26,597 bases of DNA from JBJXHG01 sp046160865 (lineage in GTDB: Bacteria; Planctomycetota; UBA1135; GCA-002686595): positions 1 to 26,597 of the forward strand of contig JBJXHG010000168.1 in assembly GCA_046160865.1 (NCBI GenBank), written 5' to 3'. Of the stretch, positions 6,135-15,100 are shown piece after piece. Each line of letters opens with the position of its first letter. Position 1 is the stretch's first letter. The translations under genes were made by a program, and so were the position numbers. Under the pieces are notes generated by a model, which had not been told where the DNA came from, searched no databases, and saw nothing but the letters and a program-made list of their open reading frames with translations.

Positions 6135-9100
6135 ATGTCACACACCTCCGACCCCGATCCGATCGAAGTGCTCGTGCACGGTCGCTTGCAGCGCGAGCTC
6201 AAGCGCGCCGGCGGAGCACTCGCGCCGTCCGCGGCGCTGGTGCGCAGCGTGCGTGCGGTGCTGTTTCGTCCCGAGTTGACGGACGAAGAGTCGACCGCGC
6301 TCCGGAACGTGCGCAGTGATCGTGCGGGCGATCCGCTCGCGGCGGTGTTGTCGTCGCGCCTCGGCGCGGCGCTCTCGGTCGGGCACGCGCTCGCGTGCAG
6401 GGAAGCGGGGCTCGCGGACGCCGGCCCACCGTCGGCGGTGTTCGTCCTGCGCAAGGCGGGCGGCGCTCGACGAGGCGAGCTCGACGTGCAGATCGCGAGC
6501 GCGATGGCGCGTCTGCGCCCGCATCTCGAATCGCCCCGCGCCGGCCGCTCTGGCGACTCGACGCTCTTCTTGCTCGCGCACGAGCAGGCGTTCGAGCGCA
6601 TCCGGCGCTTCCTGCCGTCGGCTGCCGGCGCGCCCGCCGGCGACGCGCCGGCGCGTTCCCGTGTCGTCTTCTACAGGCGCCAGGAATCCGCGCTCGGTGC
6701 CGCGCCCGTGGCGGCGTCCGAGGTCGAAGTCGTGGAGGCCGATCGCGAGCTCGCGACGTTCGAGACGTACTTGCTCCGCTTGCTCGACGCGGCGAGTGCC
6801 GACGCCGTGCAGCCGCCGGACGCACGCGACGAGCCGAGCGGGAACGAGCTCCGTGAACGAGCCGAGTTGCCGAACGCCGCAGCTGCCGCTTCGAGCGACG
6901 CCCCGCTGCCGGTTGCGGATCCGCTGATCGGCACGCTGTTCCACCACAAGTACCGGATCCTCTCGATGATCGGAGTGGGAGGCTTCGGCTCGGTGTACGA
7001 AGCGCGCGACGAGCGCGGCGCCGGCAATCGCGTCGCGATCAAGATCCTGCGCTCCGACCTCGCGACGAATCCGGTGCTCGTCACCGCGTTCCGCAACGAA
7101 GCGCGGCGACTCACGCGACTCGGGCATCCGAACATCGTCGACTGGAAAGTCTTCGACGAGAGCGACGACGGCACGCGCTACTTCGTGATGGAGCTCGTCG
7201 AAGGCGAGGAGCTCGATCGCCTGCTCGCGCGCGAAGCGCCGCTGCCGCCCAAGCGCGCCGCGCGCATCCTGCTGCAGATCCTCGACGCGCTGCGCGCGGC
7301 GCACCATCTGGGCGAGGGCGAGTCGATCCTGCACCTCGATCTCAAGCCGCGCAACGTGTTCGTCGTGCCCGCGCGCGCCGGACGAGAAGAGCAAGTGAAG
7401 GTGATCGACTTCGGCATCGGCCAATACATCGGCGAAGAAGCCGAGGACGAGCTGCCCGATCTCTCCGCATCTACGCCGCGCGACGCGGCCGCGGGCGACA
7501 CCGGCTTCCACGCGACGACGATGCGCTTCAAGGTCGCGGACGAAGTGCCGGCACCGAAGGGCTTTCGTCGCTGCTCGGGCTGCACGCCCGAGTACGCGTC
7601 GCCCGAGCAGAGTGCGCACGTGCTCGGACTCGACGACATCCGGACGCTCGACGGGCGGTCGGATCTGTATTCGCTCGGAGTCATGGCGTTCCAGATGCTG
7701 ACGGGGCATTTGCCGTTCACGCGTCCGCTGTCGCGCGCGGACATGCTGCGCCTGCATCTGCACCGTCCGCCGCGCCGGCTCGGATCGATGGGCGTCAAGG
7801 TGCCGCGCGCGCTCGCGCACTTCGTCGATCGTTGCCTGCAAAAGGATCCGGACGATCGGTTCCCCGACACGCACATCGCTCTGCGTGCGATGCAAGCGAT
7901 CGTGCATCCGCCGATCGGCAAGCGCGTGGCGTTGATCGGCGTGCCCCTGCTCTTGGTCGCGTTCGTCGTCGGCGGCTTGATCATGCGGCGGGAAGCGGCG
8001 CCCTCGGTTGCACTCGTGAGCGAGACCGGCGAGGTCAGCGCCACGCAGCCGCTCTTCCTCGGTCGAGCGCGCACGGATGCGCTGCTGCGATCAGCGGTCT
8101 CGCTCGGCGACGTGACCAGCGCGCGCCTCGTGCGCGTCGCGGACGGCGAGCCGCTCGCGGGTTGGACGGCGTCGATCGAGGACGGCGCCGTGCGTGTGCG
8201 CGCGCCGAGCGCGCCGTTGCGGGGCCGCGTGGCGGAACGCGTGCGCTTGGATTTCGAGGGTGCGGACGTGCGTGCGAACGACTTCACGCTCGTGTGGCTC
8301 GGAGAGGACGCCTGGCGGATCGAGCGCGCGTCCGTCGGTGGCGTCGATACGAGCGCGCTCGGCGACCGCGCCATCGACCCGCGTGGTCTCGAGCTCGACG
8401 TGCGTCTCGCCGGTGCGGCGCGTGGCGACGTCGCCGCGGTCTCCGTAGGAGTCGGAGAGCGTGCACCGCTGTCGTTGCCGCTGCGCGTGCACGAGCGCGA
8501 CGTCGACGTGTACGCGATCCCGCTCGAGCACCTCGCCCTCGCGAACGGTGTGCACACGATCCAGATCCGCGTCGAGGATCGTGCCGGCGGCGCGCACGAC
8601 CAAGAGCTCGCTTTCGACGCGGTGACGACGCCGCTCGCGCCCAGCAAGGTCGAGCTGCGCGACGCTGCGGCGGGCGGTGCGCCCGAGACGTTTCCTCCGT
8701 GCAACCGCATCGGCGGCGGCTGGCTCTTCTCGCCGCGCACGCATCCGGTCTTGTGGATCGAGCTCGAACGTCCCGCCAAGCTCTCGTGGTCGATCGAAGC
8801 GGACGGCGACAGCCAGGCGATCGGCAGTGGAGAGCTGCCGTCCGCGCGCGCCCACGCGGTGGAGCTCGGTTCGTCCCTCGCGCGCGCCACGACGACCAAT
8901 CGCTTCCGTGGACGGTTGCGCTACCGACTCGATGAGTCGGAGTCCGTGTTGCACGCGGCCGGCTCGCCGCGCGGCGCGTTCTCCGACGCGGTCGCGTTCG
9001 AGCTCACCAGCGTGCAGCCGGAGCTCGTCGTGCGCCTCTCGGGCTCGGACGGCGTCGCCGAGCGGCTCGCTCCGAGCCGCGATGCGTACGTGCGTCACGC

Positions 9101-10973
9101 CGAGGTCGAGCTCGCGGTCGAACGCGCCGCGCGCACGCCGCTGCATGTCCTCGTGCGCGTGCGCCCGGAGGACGGCGGCGACGAGCGCGTGTTCGAGAGC
9201 GCCGAGCTGCGCAATTTGTCGGCGTCCGAGGCCAGGTTTCCGGTGCGCTTCGCATCCGAAGGGTCGTTCGCGGTGCGCGTCGAGGCGTACCAGTACGACT
9301 CGCAGGCCGAGGCGCGCGCCGAGCGGCCCGACCTCGAGATCCCGCTGCGCATCGTGTTCGACACGCACGCACCGCGCGCACAGCTCGAGGGCACCGGCGC
9401 GTCGCCGCTGCTGCTCACGAACGAGCATCCGGATCTGCCCGCGCTCACGCTCGCGCTGGGCGGCGAGGTGCGCGGCAGTCCGATCGAAGCGCGCGTGCAG
9501 GTCGCGCGCGCGAACGAATCGACGGCGCTCTTCACGCGGACGATCGCCGCGGATCTGGTCGACGGCGATCGACGTGCGTTGCCGCCGCTCGATCTCGGCG
9601 TCGCGCTCGAGGCGGACGGCGAGTACGTGCTCACGCTGCTCTGCAACGATCAGGCGGGCAATCGCTCCGAGCCGATCGCGCTCCCGTTCACGCGCGCTCG
9701 CGCCGGCCCCGCGTTGCGCGTCGAAGCGCCCTCGAAAGGCGGCCAATGGCAGCCCGGCAGCGGCAACCGTTGGAGCGTGCAAGTCCGCGCGGACGACGCG
9801 AACGGCGTTGCGTCCGTCGCGTGTGAGATCGAGCGCACGCGCACGAGCGACGGGGCGTCGGCGCAACGCGTCGCCGTTCCCATGGCGGACGTCGGCGGCA
9901 GCGTGTGGGTCGGCGCGCTCACGTTTCCGTACGACTGGTCGAGCACGCAGGTGACGCTGCACGTCCGTGCGTCGGATCGCATGGGCGTCGCGAGCGTGCT
10001 CGCGCAGGAGGGGTTCGAGCTGCCCACGATCCATCGGCCGCGCCCCGCGCTCGTCGCCGACGCACGCGGCGCTCGCATGCGCTTCGTGGAAGGCAATGCC
10101 GGCTTCACGTACGCATTCGGTGGACAGGGCGACGACGTGGAGAACCGCAAGTTCCGCGACGGCGGTCTCGCTCCGTTCAATCCGGATCGAGGACGCGGCC
10201 GCGAGCTGTCGTGGTCCGTGCCGTACGAGCCGGGCGCGATCGGCGACTACTACCTCGACGAGCACGAGGTGTCGGTGGGGGACTTCCTCCAGTTCGTGCG
10301 CGCGCCGGACGGCTTCGCTGCACCGGAATCATGGCCCGCCGGCTGCGCGAGTGCCGCGGACGCGGCGCGCCGCACCGAGGTCGAGACGCGTTTCGCTGCG
10401 CTCGACTCCGAGCAACCCGCGCACGACGTGACCTGGGAGGAAGCGAGCGCGTACGCGCGTTGGGTGGGCAAGCGGTTGCCCTCGTTCGTCGAGTGGGAGT
10501 ACGCCGCGCGCGGTGGCGCGCAGTACCGACCGTTCGCGGCGTGCAGCGTGGACGGTGTCGCCGAGCCGTCGCTCAACGTCGCACAGAAGGGCGTCGTGGG
10601 TGCGCCGTGGAAGCGCGGGCGCGGTGACGACGTCACGCCCGACACGCGCATCCGCGATCTCGCCGGGAACGTGGCCGAATGGACGTCGACGCCGGTTGCA
10701 CCGGAGCACGGCGGCAAGCTGCCACCGAACGTCGCGCGCCACGCGCAAGAGCAGCGCGAGCTGTACCTCGGCGCGCGCCCGCACGCCGACTGGGAGCGCG
10801 CGGGCGCGTTCTGGTTCGCCGGCGGTTCGTTCGCGGATCAACGCTACGACTTCTCCGTGGCCGATCACCGCGGCCGCACGTGGCGCAACGTCAAAGTCGG
10901 CTTCCGCTGCGCCGCGTCGCTCGCCGACGTGCGCCGCGCGCTCGAGAGTGGAGCATTCGAAGAGGTGCCATGA
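6135..10973 (+). CDS. transmembrane Ser/Thr protein kinase with C-terminal FGE-sulfatase domain
   Basis: A 1612-aa protein. Residues 1-270 are a cytoplasmic region I do not recognise. Residues about 274-590 form a Hanks-type kinase: glycine loop G280-V-G-G-F-G285, ATP-binding K303 (VAIK), catalytic loop HLDLKPRN (400-407, D402), D425-F-G, and SPEQ at 489-492. The activation segment from DFG to SPE is 67 residues, about twice the usual length, and ends in CSGCTPEYASPEQ. All residues needed for activity are present. A single membrane helix (about 598-616) is followed by roughly 700 residues of beta-rich repeated ectodomain with Ig-like features (VHTIQIRVEDRAGG, GEYVLTLLCNDQAGN, VTLHVRASDRMG), then an FGE-sulfatase domain (about 1315-1600: YYLDEHEVSVGDFLQF, DVTWEEASAYARWVGKRLPS, EWEYAARGG, DLAGNVAEW, FAGGSF, VGFRCAAS). 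It lacks the catalytic CxxxxC pair of formylglycine-generating enzymes. It is the first gene of a three-gene operon, and its stop overlaps the next start. Confidence 0.9.
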   Translation: MSHTSDPDPIEVLVHGRLQRELKRAGGALAPSAALVRSVRAVLFRPELTDEESTALRNVRSDRAGDPLAAVLSSRLGAALSVGHALACREAGLADAGPPSAVFVLRKAGGARRGELDVQIASAMARLRPHLESPRAGRSGDSTLFLLAHEQAFERIRRFLPSAAGAPAGDAPARSRVVFYRRQESALGAAPVAASEVEVVEADRELATFETYLLRLLDAASADAVQPPDARDEPSGNELRERAELPNAAAAASSDAPLPVADPLIGTLFHHKYRILSMIGVGGFGSVYEARDERGAGNRVAIKILRSDLATNPVLVTAFRNEARRLTRLGHPNIVDWKVFDESDDGTRYFVMELVEGEELDRLLAREAPLPPKRAARILLQILDALRAAHHLGEGESILHLDLKPRNVFVVPARAGREEQVKVIDFGIGQYIGEEAEDELPDLSASTPRDAAAGDTGFHATTMRFKVADEVPAPKGFRRCSGCTPEYASPEQSAHVLGLDDIRTLDGRSDLYSLGVMAFQMLTGHLPFTRPLSRADMLRLHLHRPPRRLGSMGVKVPRALAHFVDRCLQKDPDDRFPDTHIALRAMQAIVHPPIGKRVALIGVPLLLVAFVVGGLIMRREAAPSVALVSETGEVSATQPLFLGRARTDALLRSAVSLGDVTSARLVRVADGEPLAGWTASIEDGAVRVRAPSAPLRGRVAERVRLDFEGADVRANDFTLVWLGEDAWRIERASVGGVDTSALGDRAIDPRGLELDVRLAGAARGDVAAVSVGVGERAPLSLPLRVHERDVDVYAIPLEHLALANGVHTIQIRVEDRAGGAHDQELAFDAVTTPLAPSKVELRDAAAGGAPETFPPCNRIGGGWLFSPRTHPVLWIELERPAKLSWSIEADGDSQAIGSGELPSARAHAVELGSSLARATTTNRFRGRLRYRLDESESVLHAAGSPRGAFSDAVAFELTSVQPELVVRLSGSDGVAERLAPSRDAYVRHAEVELAVERAARTPLHVLVRVRPEDGGDERVFESAELRNLSASEARFPVRFASEGSFAVRVEAYQYDSQAEARAERPDLEIPLRIVFDTHAPRAQLEGTGASPLLLTNEHPDLPALTLALGGEVRGSPIEARVQVARANESTALFTRTIAADLVDGDRRALPPLDLGVALEADGEYVLTLLCNDQAGNRSEPIALPFTRARAGPALRVEAPSKGGQWQPGSGNRWSVQVRADDANGVASVACEIERTRTSDGASAQRVAVPMADVGGSVWVGALTFPYDWSSTQVTLHVRASDRMGVASVLAQEGFELPTIHRPRPALVADARGARMRFVEGNAGFTYAFGGQGDDVENRKFRDGGLAPFNPDRGRGRELSWSVPYEPGAIGDYYLDEHEVSVGDFLQFVRAPDGFAAPESWPAGCASAADAARRTEVETRFAALDSEQPAHDVTWEEASAYARWVGKRLPSFVEWEYAARGGAQYRPFAACSVDGVAEPSLNVAQKGVVGAPWKRGRGDDVTPDTRIRDLAGNVAEWTSTPVAPEHGGKLPPNVARHAQEQRELYLGARPHADWERAGAFWFAGGSFADQRYDFSVADHRGRTWRNVKVGFRCAASLADVRRALESGAFEEVP

Positions 10974-12094
10974 TGAAGATCCATCCGATCGCCGTCCTCG
11001 TCGTCGGCCTCGCGCTGAGCGCGTGCAAGAGCACGCATCGCGACGAAGCCGCGAACCCGCTGCCGTTCCACGTCGCGCTGATCCCGATCGTCGCCTCGAC
11101 GGTGCGCAACGCGGAGCCGGTGCGCGAAGGAGCGACCGACATGGAGCTCGCCCCCGACCTCGGGCGCTTGTCACTCGAGGTCGTGCGCGCGCTCGACCGC
11201 CGCGCGTTCACGAAGGTGACGCTGCTCGCAGCGGGCGGTGACGTGCCAGCGGACGAAGCGAAGGATGCGCGCGACGCGCGCTGGGTGAACGCGGCGCGGG
11301 CGGCCGGAGCGGATCTCGTGCTCGAGTGCTCGCTCGACCTCGCACCGGCGATCCACCGCGAAGTGAACGGCAACTTCTGGCTGGATTTCCCGCTGTTCCT
11401 GATCGGCGGCCCGTTCGTCTGGTTCGTGAAGGACAACGAGTACGGCGCGGACGTGGAGCTGCGCGGCGAGTTCTACGACGTGTCCGCGATCGACGGCGAG
11501 GACGTGCGCCTGGGGAGCCCGCTCGCGCGCGTCTTGTTCGCGAGTGAAGCCTTCGATGGCGTCGACCTCAACTTCCTGCAGCGCGGCGGGAACGTCGGAC
11601 ACTACGCGGCTTCGATCTTGATCCCGTCCGGGTTCCTTGCGCGCTCGAACGACGACTTGGAGCGCGATCTCGCCGGGATCGTCGTCGACGATCTGAGCGA
11701 GGACTTCGCCGCGAGCGTGATCAAGAAGCGCGACGAGCTGGCCCGTTCCGACCTCGTGGCGCCGTTCCATCTCGATCCGAACGAGTCACGGATCGAACGC
11801 GACGCGGACGGCGGCTTGCGCTTGCGCGGCACGGTGCTCTTGCGCGAGGAGAGCGCCATCGAGCGCATGGGCGCGTATCGCGTGCGGATCGCAGGGCGCG
11901 ATGTCGAGCGCGAGTTCGGCGATCCCGAACCCGACCTGCGCGGCGGACGCTGGATCGTGTACCGCATCGACGAGCCACTGGTGCCGGCCGCCGGCGAGAC
12001 GACGTTCGCGCTCGAGCTCGAGGCGCGCGCGCGCAATCGCTTCGTGCGCACGTACACGTTCGCGCTGCCGACCGCGGCGCACTTGGGATCGTGA
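10970..12094 (+). CDS. lipoprotein co-encoded with the kinase
   Basis: A 374-aa protein whose N-terminus is a lipoprotein signal: hydrophobic VLVVGLALSAC with lipobox L16-S-A-C19, so it should be lipid-anchored in the envelope. Two ATGs are adjacent (10970 and 10973). The first overlaps the kinase stop by 4 nt (ATGA), while the second is better spaced (7 nt) from GAAGAGG at 10959-10965; either implies translational coupling. Residues about 30-130 (FHVALIPI, then ELAPDLGRLSLEVVRALD, then ARAAGADLVLECSL) have the alternating pattern of small alpha/beta lipoprotein domains such as those of CsgG or LpoB type, but the match is too loose to name. A hydrophobic WLDFPLFLIGGPFVWFV segment follows, then a region with DDLSEDFA. 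The C-terminal third (FHLDPNESRIERDADGGLRLRGTV onward) looks like a beta-sandwich. The function is unknown. Its place in the operon suggests a partner of the kinase ectodomain. Confidence 0.8.
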   Translation: MMKIHPIAVLVVGLALSACKSTHRDEAANPLPFHVALIPIVASTVRNAEPVREGATDMELAPDLGRLSLEVVRALDRRAFTKVTLLAAGGDVPADEAKDARDARWVNAARAAGADLVLECSLDLAPAIHREVNGNFWLDFPLFLIGGPFVWFVKDNEYGADVELRGEFYDVSAIDGEDVRLGSPLARVLFASEAFDGVDLNFLQRGGNVGHYAASILIPSGFLARSNDDLERDLAGIVVDDLSEDFAASVIKKRDELARSDLVAPFHLDPNESRIERDADGGLRLRGTVLLREESAIERMGAYRVRIAGRDVEREFGDPEPDLRGGRWIVYRIDEPLVPAAGETTFALELEARARNRFVRTYTFALPTAAHLGS

Positions 12095-12104
12095 GGTGCT
12101 CCCC

Positions 12105-15100
12105 ATGAATACTCTGCACGTGTCTTCGTCGGTCGCCGCGCTGCTCGTGCTGTCGGCGTGCGGCGCGGGCACCGCGGCCGCGGTGAGCGGCGGAAGCGAT
12201 GAGAGCGGAGGCAATGCGGCGGCCTCGATCGCGAACTTCGCGGTGATCGACGCGCAGGTTCCCGCGTTGTGTCGCGTCGAGTTCGTGGTGCGCGACGCCG
12301 AGGGCGATCCGACGGACGTCGAGCTCTTGTACTCGGTGCCGGGACAGCCCGAACAGCGCATCACGCACATCGCGCCGATCGTCGGCGTCCCCGTGCCTTC
12401 CGCGAATCCGGGCAGTCTCGCGAGCTCCGCGAGCGGCGTGCTGTACGCATTTCAGTGGGACTTCGCCGCGGAAGCGCTGCTCCCCGACGATGGCGGCTTC
12501 GTGGAAGGAGCGCGCGTGATTGCGCGGCTCGACGGTGCGAGCGCGCTCGCGCCGAGCTCGAACACACACGCGGGAATCGGCAACGATCCGCCCGAAGTGA
12601 TCGCGGCGCACGCGCCGAAGGACGCCGAAGTCATCGGCATCGCGGCCGTGCCGTTCGCTGTGACGGACTCTTCGAGCGACCCGATCTCGATCCAAGTCGA
12701 GTACGACATCGTTGGCGACGTGCCCGACGCGGGCTGGCGCATCGCGCGACCGGCAGGACTTGCGCCCGGAGCGCCGACACCGGACTTCGCGTTTCGCGGC
12801 GTCGTGGCACCGCCCGATCCCGGTGTCGAGCTCGTGTTCTTCTGGAACACGAACATCGACCTCCTGGATCTCGAGCATGACGTGGCGTTGCGCTTCACGC
12901 CGAGCGACGCAGTCGTCGTGGGCGCGAGCGCTTCGACGCCGTCCTTTCACGTCGACAACAATGCGGCACCGATCGCGACGGTGAGCGGCGATCTCTTGCT
13001 GCTCAACACCGACGTGCGGCGCGGCGTTCCGATCCCGTACACGATCCGCGACGAGGAGTCGGACGACGTGCAGGTCGTGTTGCAGTGGAAGCACCCCGAG
13101 GACGACTTTCCGCCGTTGCCGAACACACTGGCCGAGATCGGCGCGCTTCTCGCGGATCCGGCGCAGCGCGAGCTCCTCCACATCTGCTCGGAGCATCCGA
13201 CGTGGGTCGAGGGCGGCGTCGTCCCGATCGACTCGAGCTCCGTTCGATTGCCGGAGCTCGCGACGAGCGCGTCCTCGATCCTCGCGGACGTCACGATCGT
13301 CGGTCGCGAGATCGAGATCCTGCGCGCGTCGAGCATTCCCGCGCCGATCGCTTCGACGTGGAGCGCGAATCCGCTGCAGCAACCAGTCGCCGTGCTGCCA
13401 CTCGGCGACGGAATCGAGGCCATCGTCCTCGATCGCGCCGCGCCCGGCGCTTGGCGATTGCGCCAGCTCGATCTCGCTACGGGCGTCGTGACGCGCGAGC
13501 TCGTCGCCTCGGCGCCCGGTGAGCCGAACGCGATGACGTTCGAGCGCGACGAGACTTCCGTTCTCGTCGCATCGGACATCGGCGGCGCGTGGCAAGTGAC
13601 GCGCGTGCTGCTCGCCGACGGAAGCGTCGCGAGTTGGATCGCATTCGATGGCACGACCGAAGCGGGCCGCGTGCGCGGCATCGCGAGCGTCGGTTCGCAC
13701 GTGGCTCTGATCACGCTCTCGAGCTCGCTGATCCGTCTTGCCGAGACAGGTCCCGGCGCCGCGCAAGCGACGACGCTGTTCGACGATCTCTCCATGCCGT
13801 GGGGCATCGCCGTCGACCCGCTCGCGAGAGAGCGCGTGTACGTCGCCGAGCACGACGCGCCGACAGGCGCCGGGTTCGGTCGAATCGTCGTGATCGATCT
13901 GGACCGCCGCGAGCGCAATGTGCTCACGTTCGGTGCGCGCGATCCGCGCGCGGACGTCGTGCACGCACCGCGAGCGCTCGCTTTGGATCCGCGCGCGGGT
14001 CGCCTCTTCGTCGTCCAAGACCTCGACCCGCCGGTCGGCACGGTCGTGCGCGCGATCGACATCGGGAGCGCGAGCGCAACGGCTGCATTCACGGCGTCGC
14101 CGTCCCTCGCGGGCGACGTGGGATCGATCGCTACGGGACGCGATGGGCTCGTTGTCCTCGCGCTCTCCAGCGAAGACGACCTCGCGGTAGGAGGTGGCCT
14201 CGAGCAGCGACGGACCGTCGAGGCCTTCGATCTCGCTCCGCGAATCGCGCACGTGTCGGTCGCGTTCGATCCCGCGCTGCACGCGTCCCAGAGATATCGC
14301 GTCGAGCAGCCGCGAGTGACACCGCGTGCCACGCCCGCCGGCGCGCGCGGCGTCTTCTTGTGGAACAGCGAGGATGCGCGCGCGGGCGGTGAACTGCAGT
14401 TCCGTGCGACCCCGATGGATGCGGAGCACGGCGTGGACGGCACGACCGACGGCGCCAAGAGGATTCGGTCCGCGCTCGACACGGACCCGATCGTGCTCGG
14501 AGACGCGAGCCTCTCGAACCTTCCTCAGTGCGTCGTGTCGGCGGACATCGACGGCGACGGCGATCTCGACCTCGTTTCGGCGAACACCGGCGGCGACACG
14601 ATCACGGTGTTCTTCCAGACGAGCTCAGGCGTGTTCGGATCCGCGCCGCTCTCGCTCGGGGATACGAGCGTGACGAACGATCCCATGTCCGTCGCGGCGG
14701 CGGACATGGACGACGATGGTGATCTCGATATCGCGTCGGCCAACCGCGGCAACGACACGCTGACGGTGTTCTTCCAGACGAGCCCGGGTGCTTTCGCAGG
14801 TGCACCGCTCGCGCTCGGCGGCCCGGGAATCACGACGGATCCGCAGAGCGTGGTTGCGGCGGATCTCGACGGCGACGGCGATCTCGACCTCGCGTCGGCG
14901 AACTCCAGCACCCACACGCTGACCGTGTTCTTCCAAACGAGTGCGGGTGCGTTCGCAGTCGTGCCGGTCGTGCTCGGCGGCCCCGGTATCACCTCCGTTG
15001 CGCAAAGCGTCACTGCGGGCGATCTCGATGGCGACGGTGACCTCGATCTCGCGACGGCCAACTCCGGCAGCAACACGGTGACCGTCTTCTTTCAGACGAG

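Noticed and set aside
8091..10265. Long minus-strand open frame of 724 codons, and similar ones at 11721-14429 and 3752-5149
   Set aside because: These lie antisense to well-supported genes. Their translations are Arg-rich, with no domains, which is expected in GC-rich DNA where antisense stop codons are rare.
10970..12094. CsgG or LpoB family assignment for the operon lipoprotein
   Set aside because: Only a loose alpha/beta pattern matches in the first 130 residues; no diagnostic motif is present.
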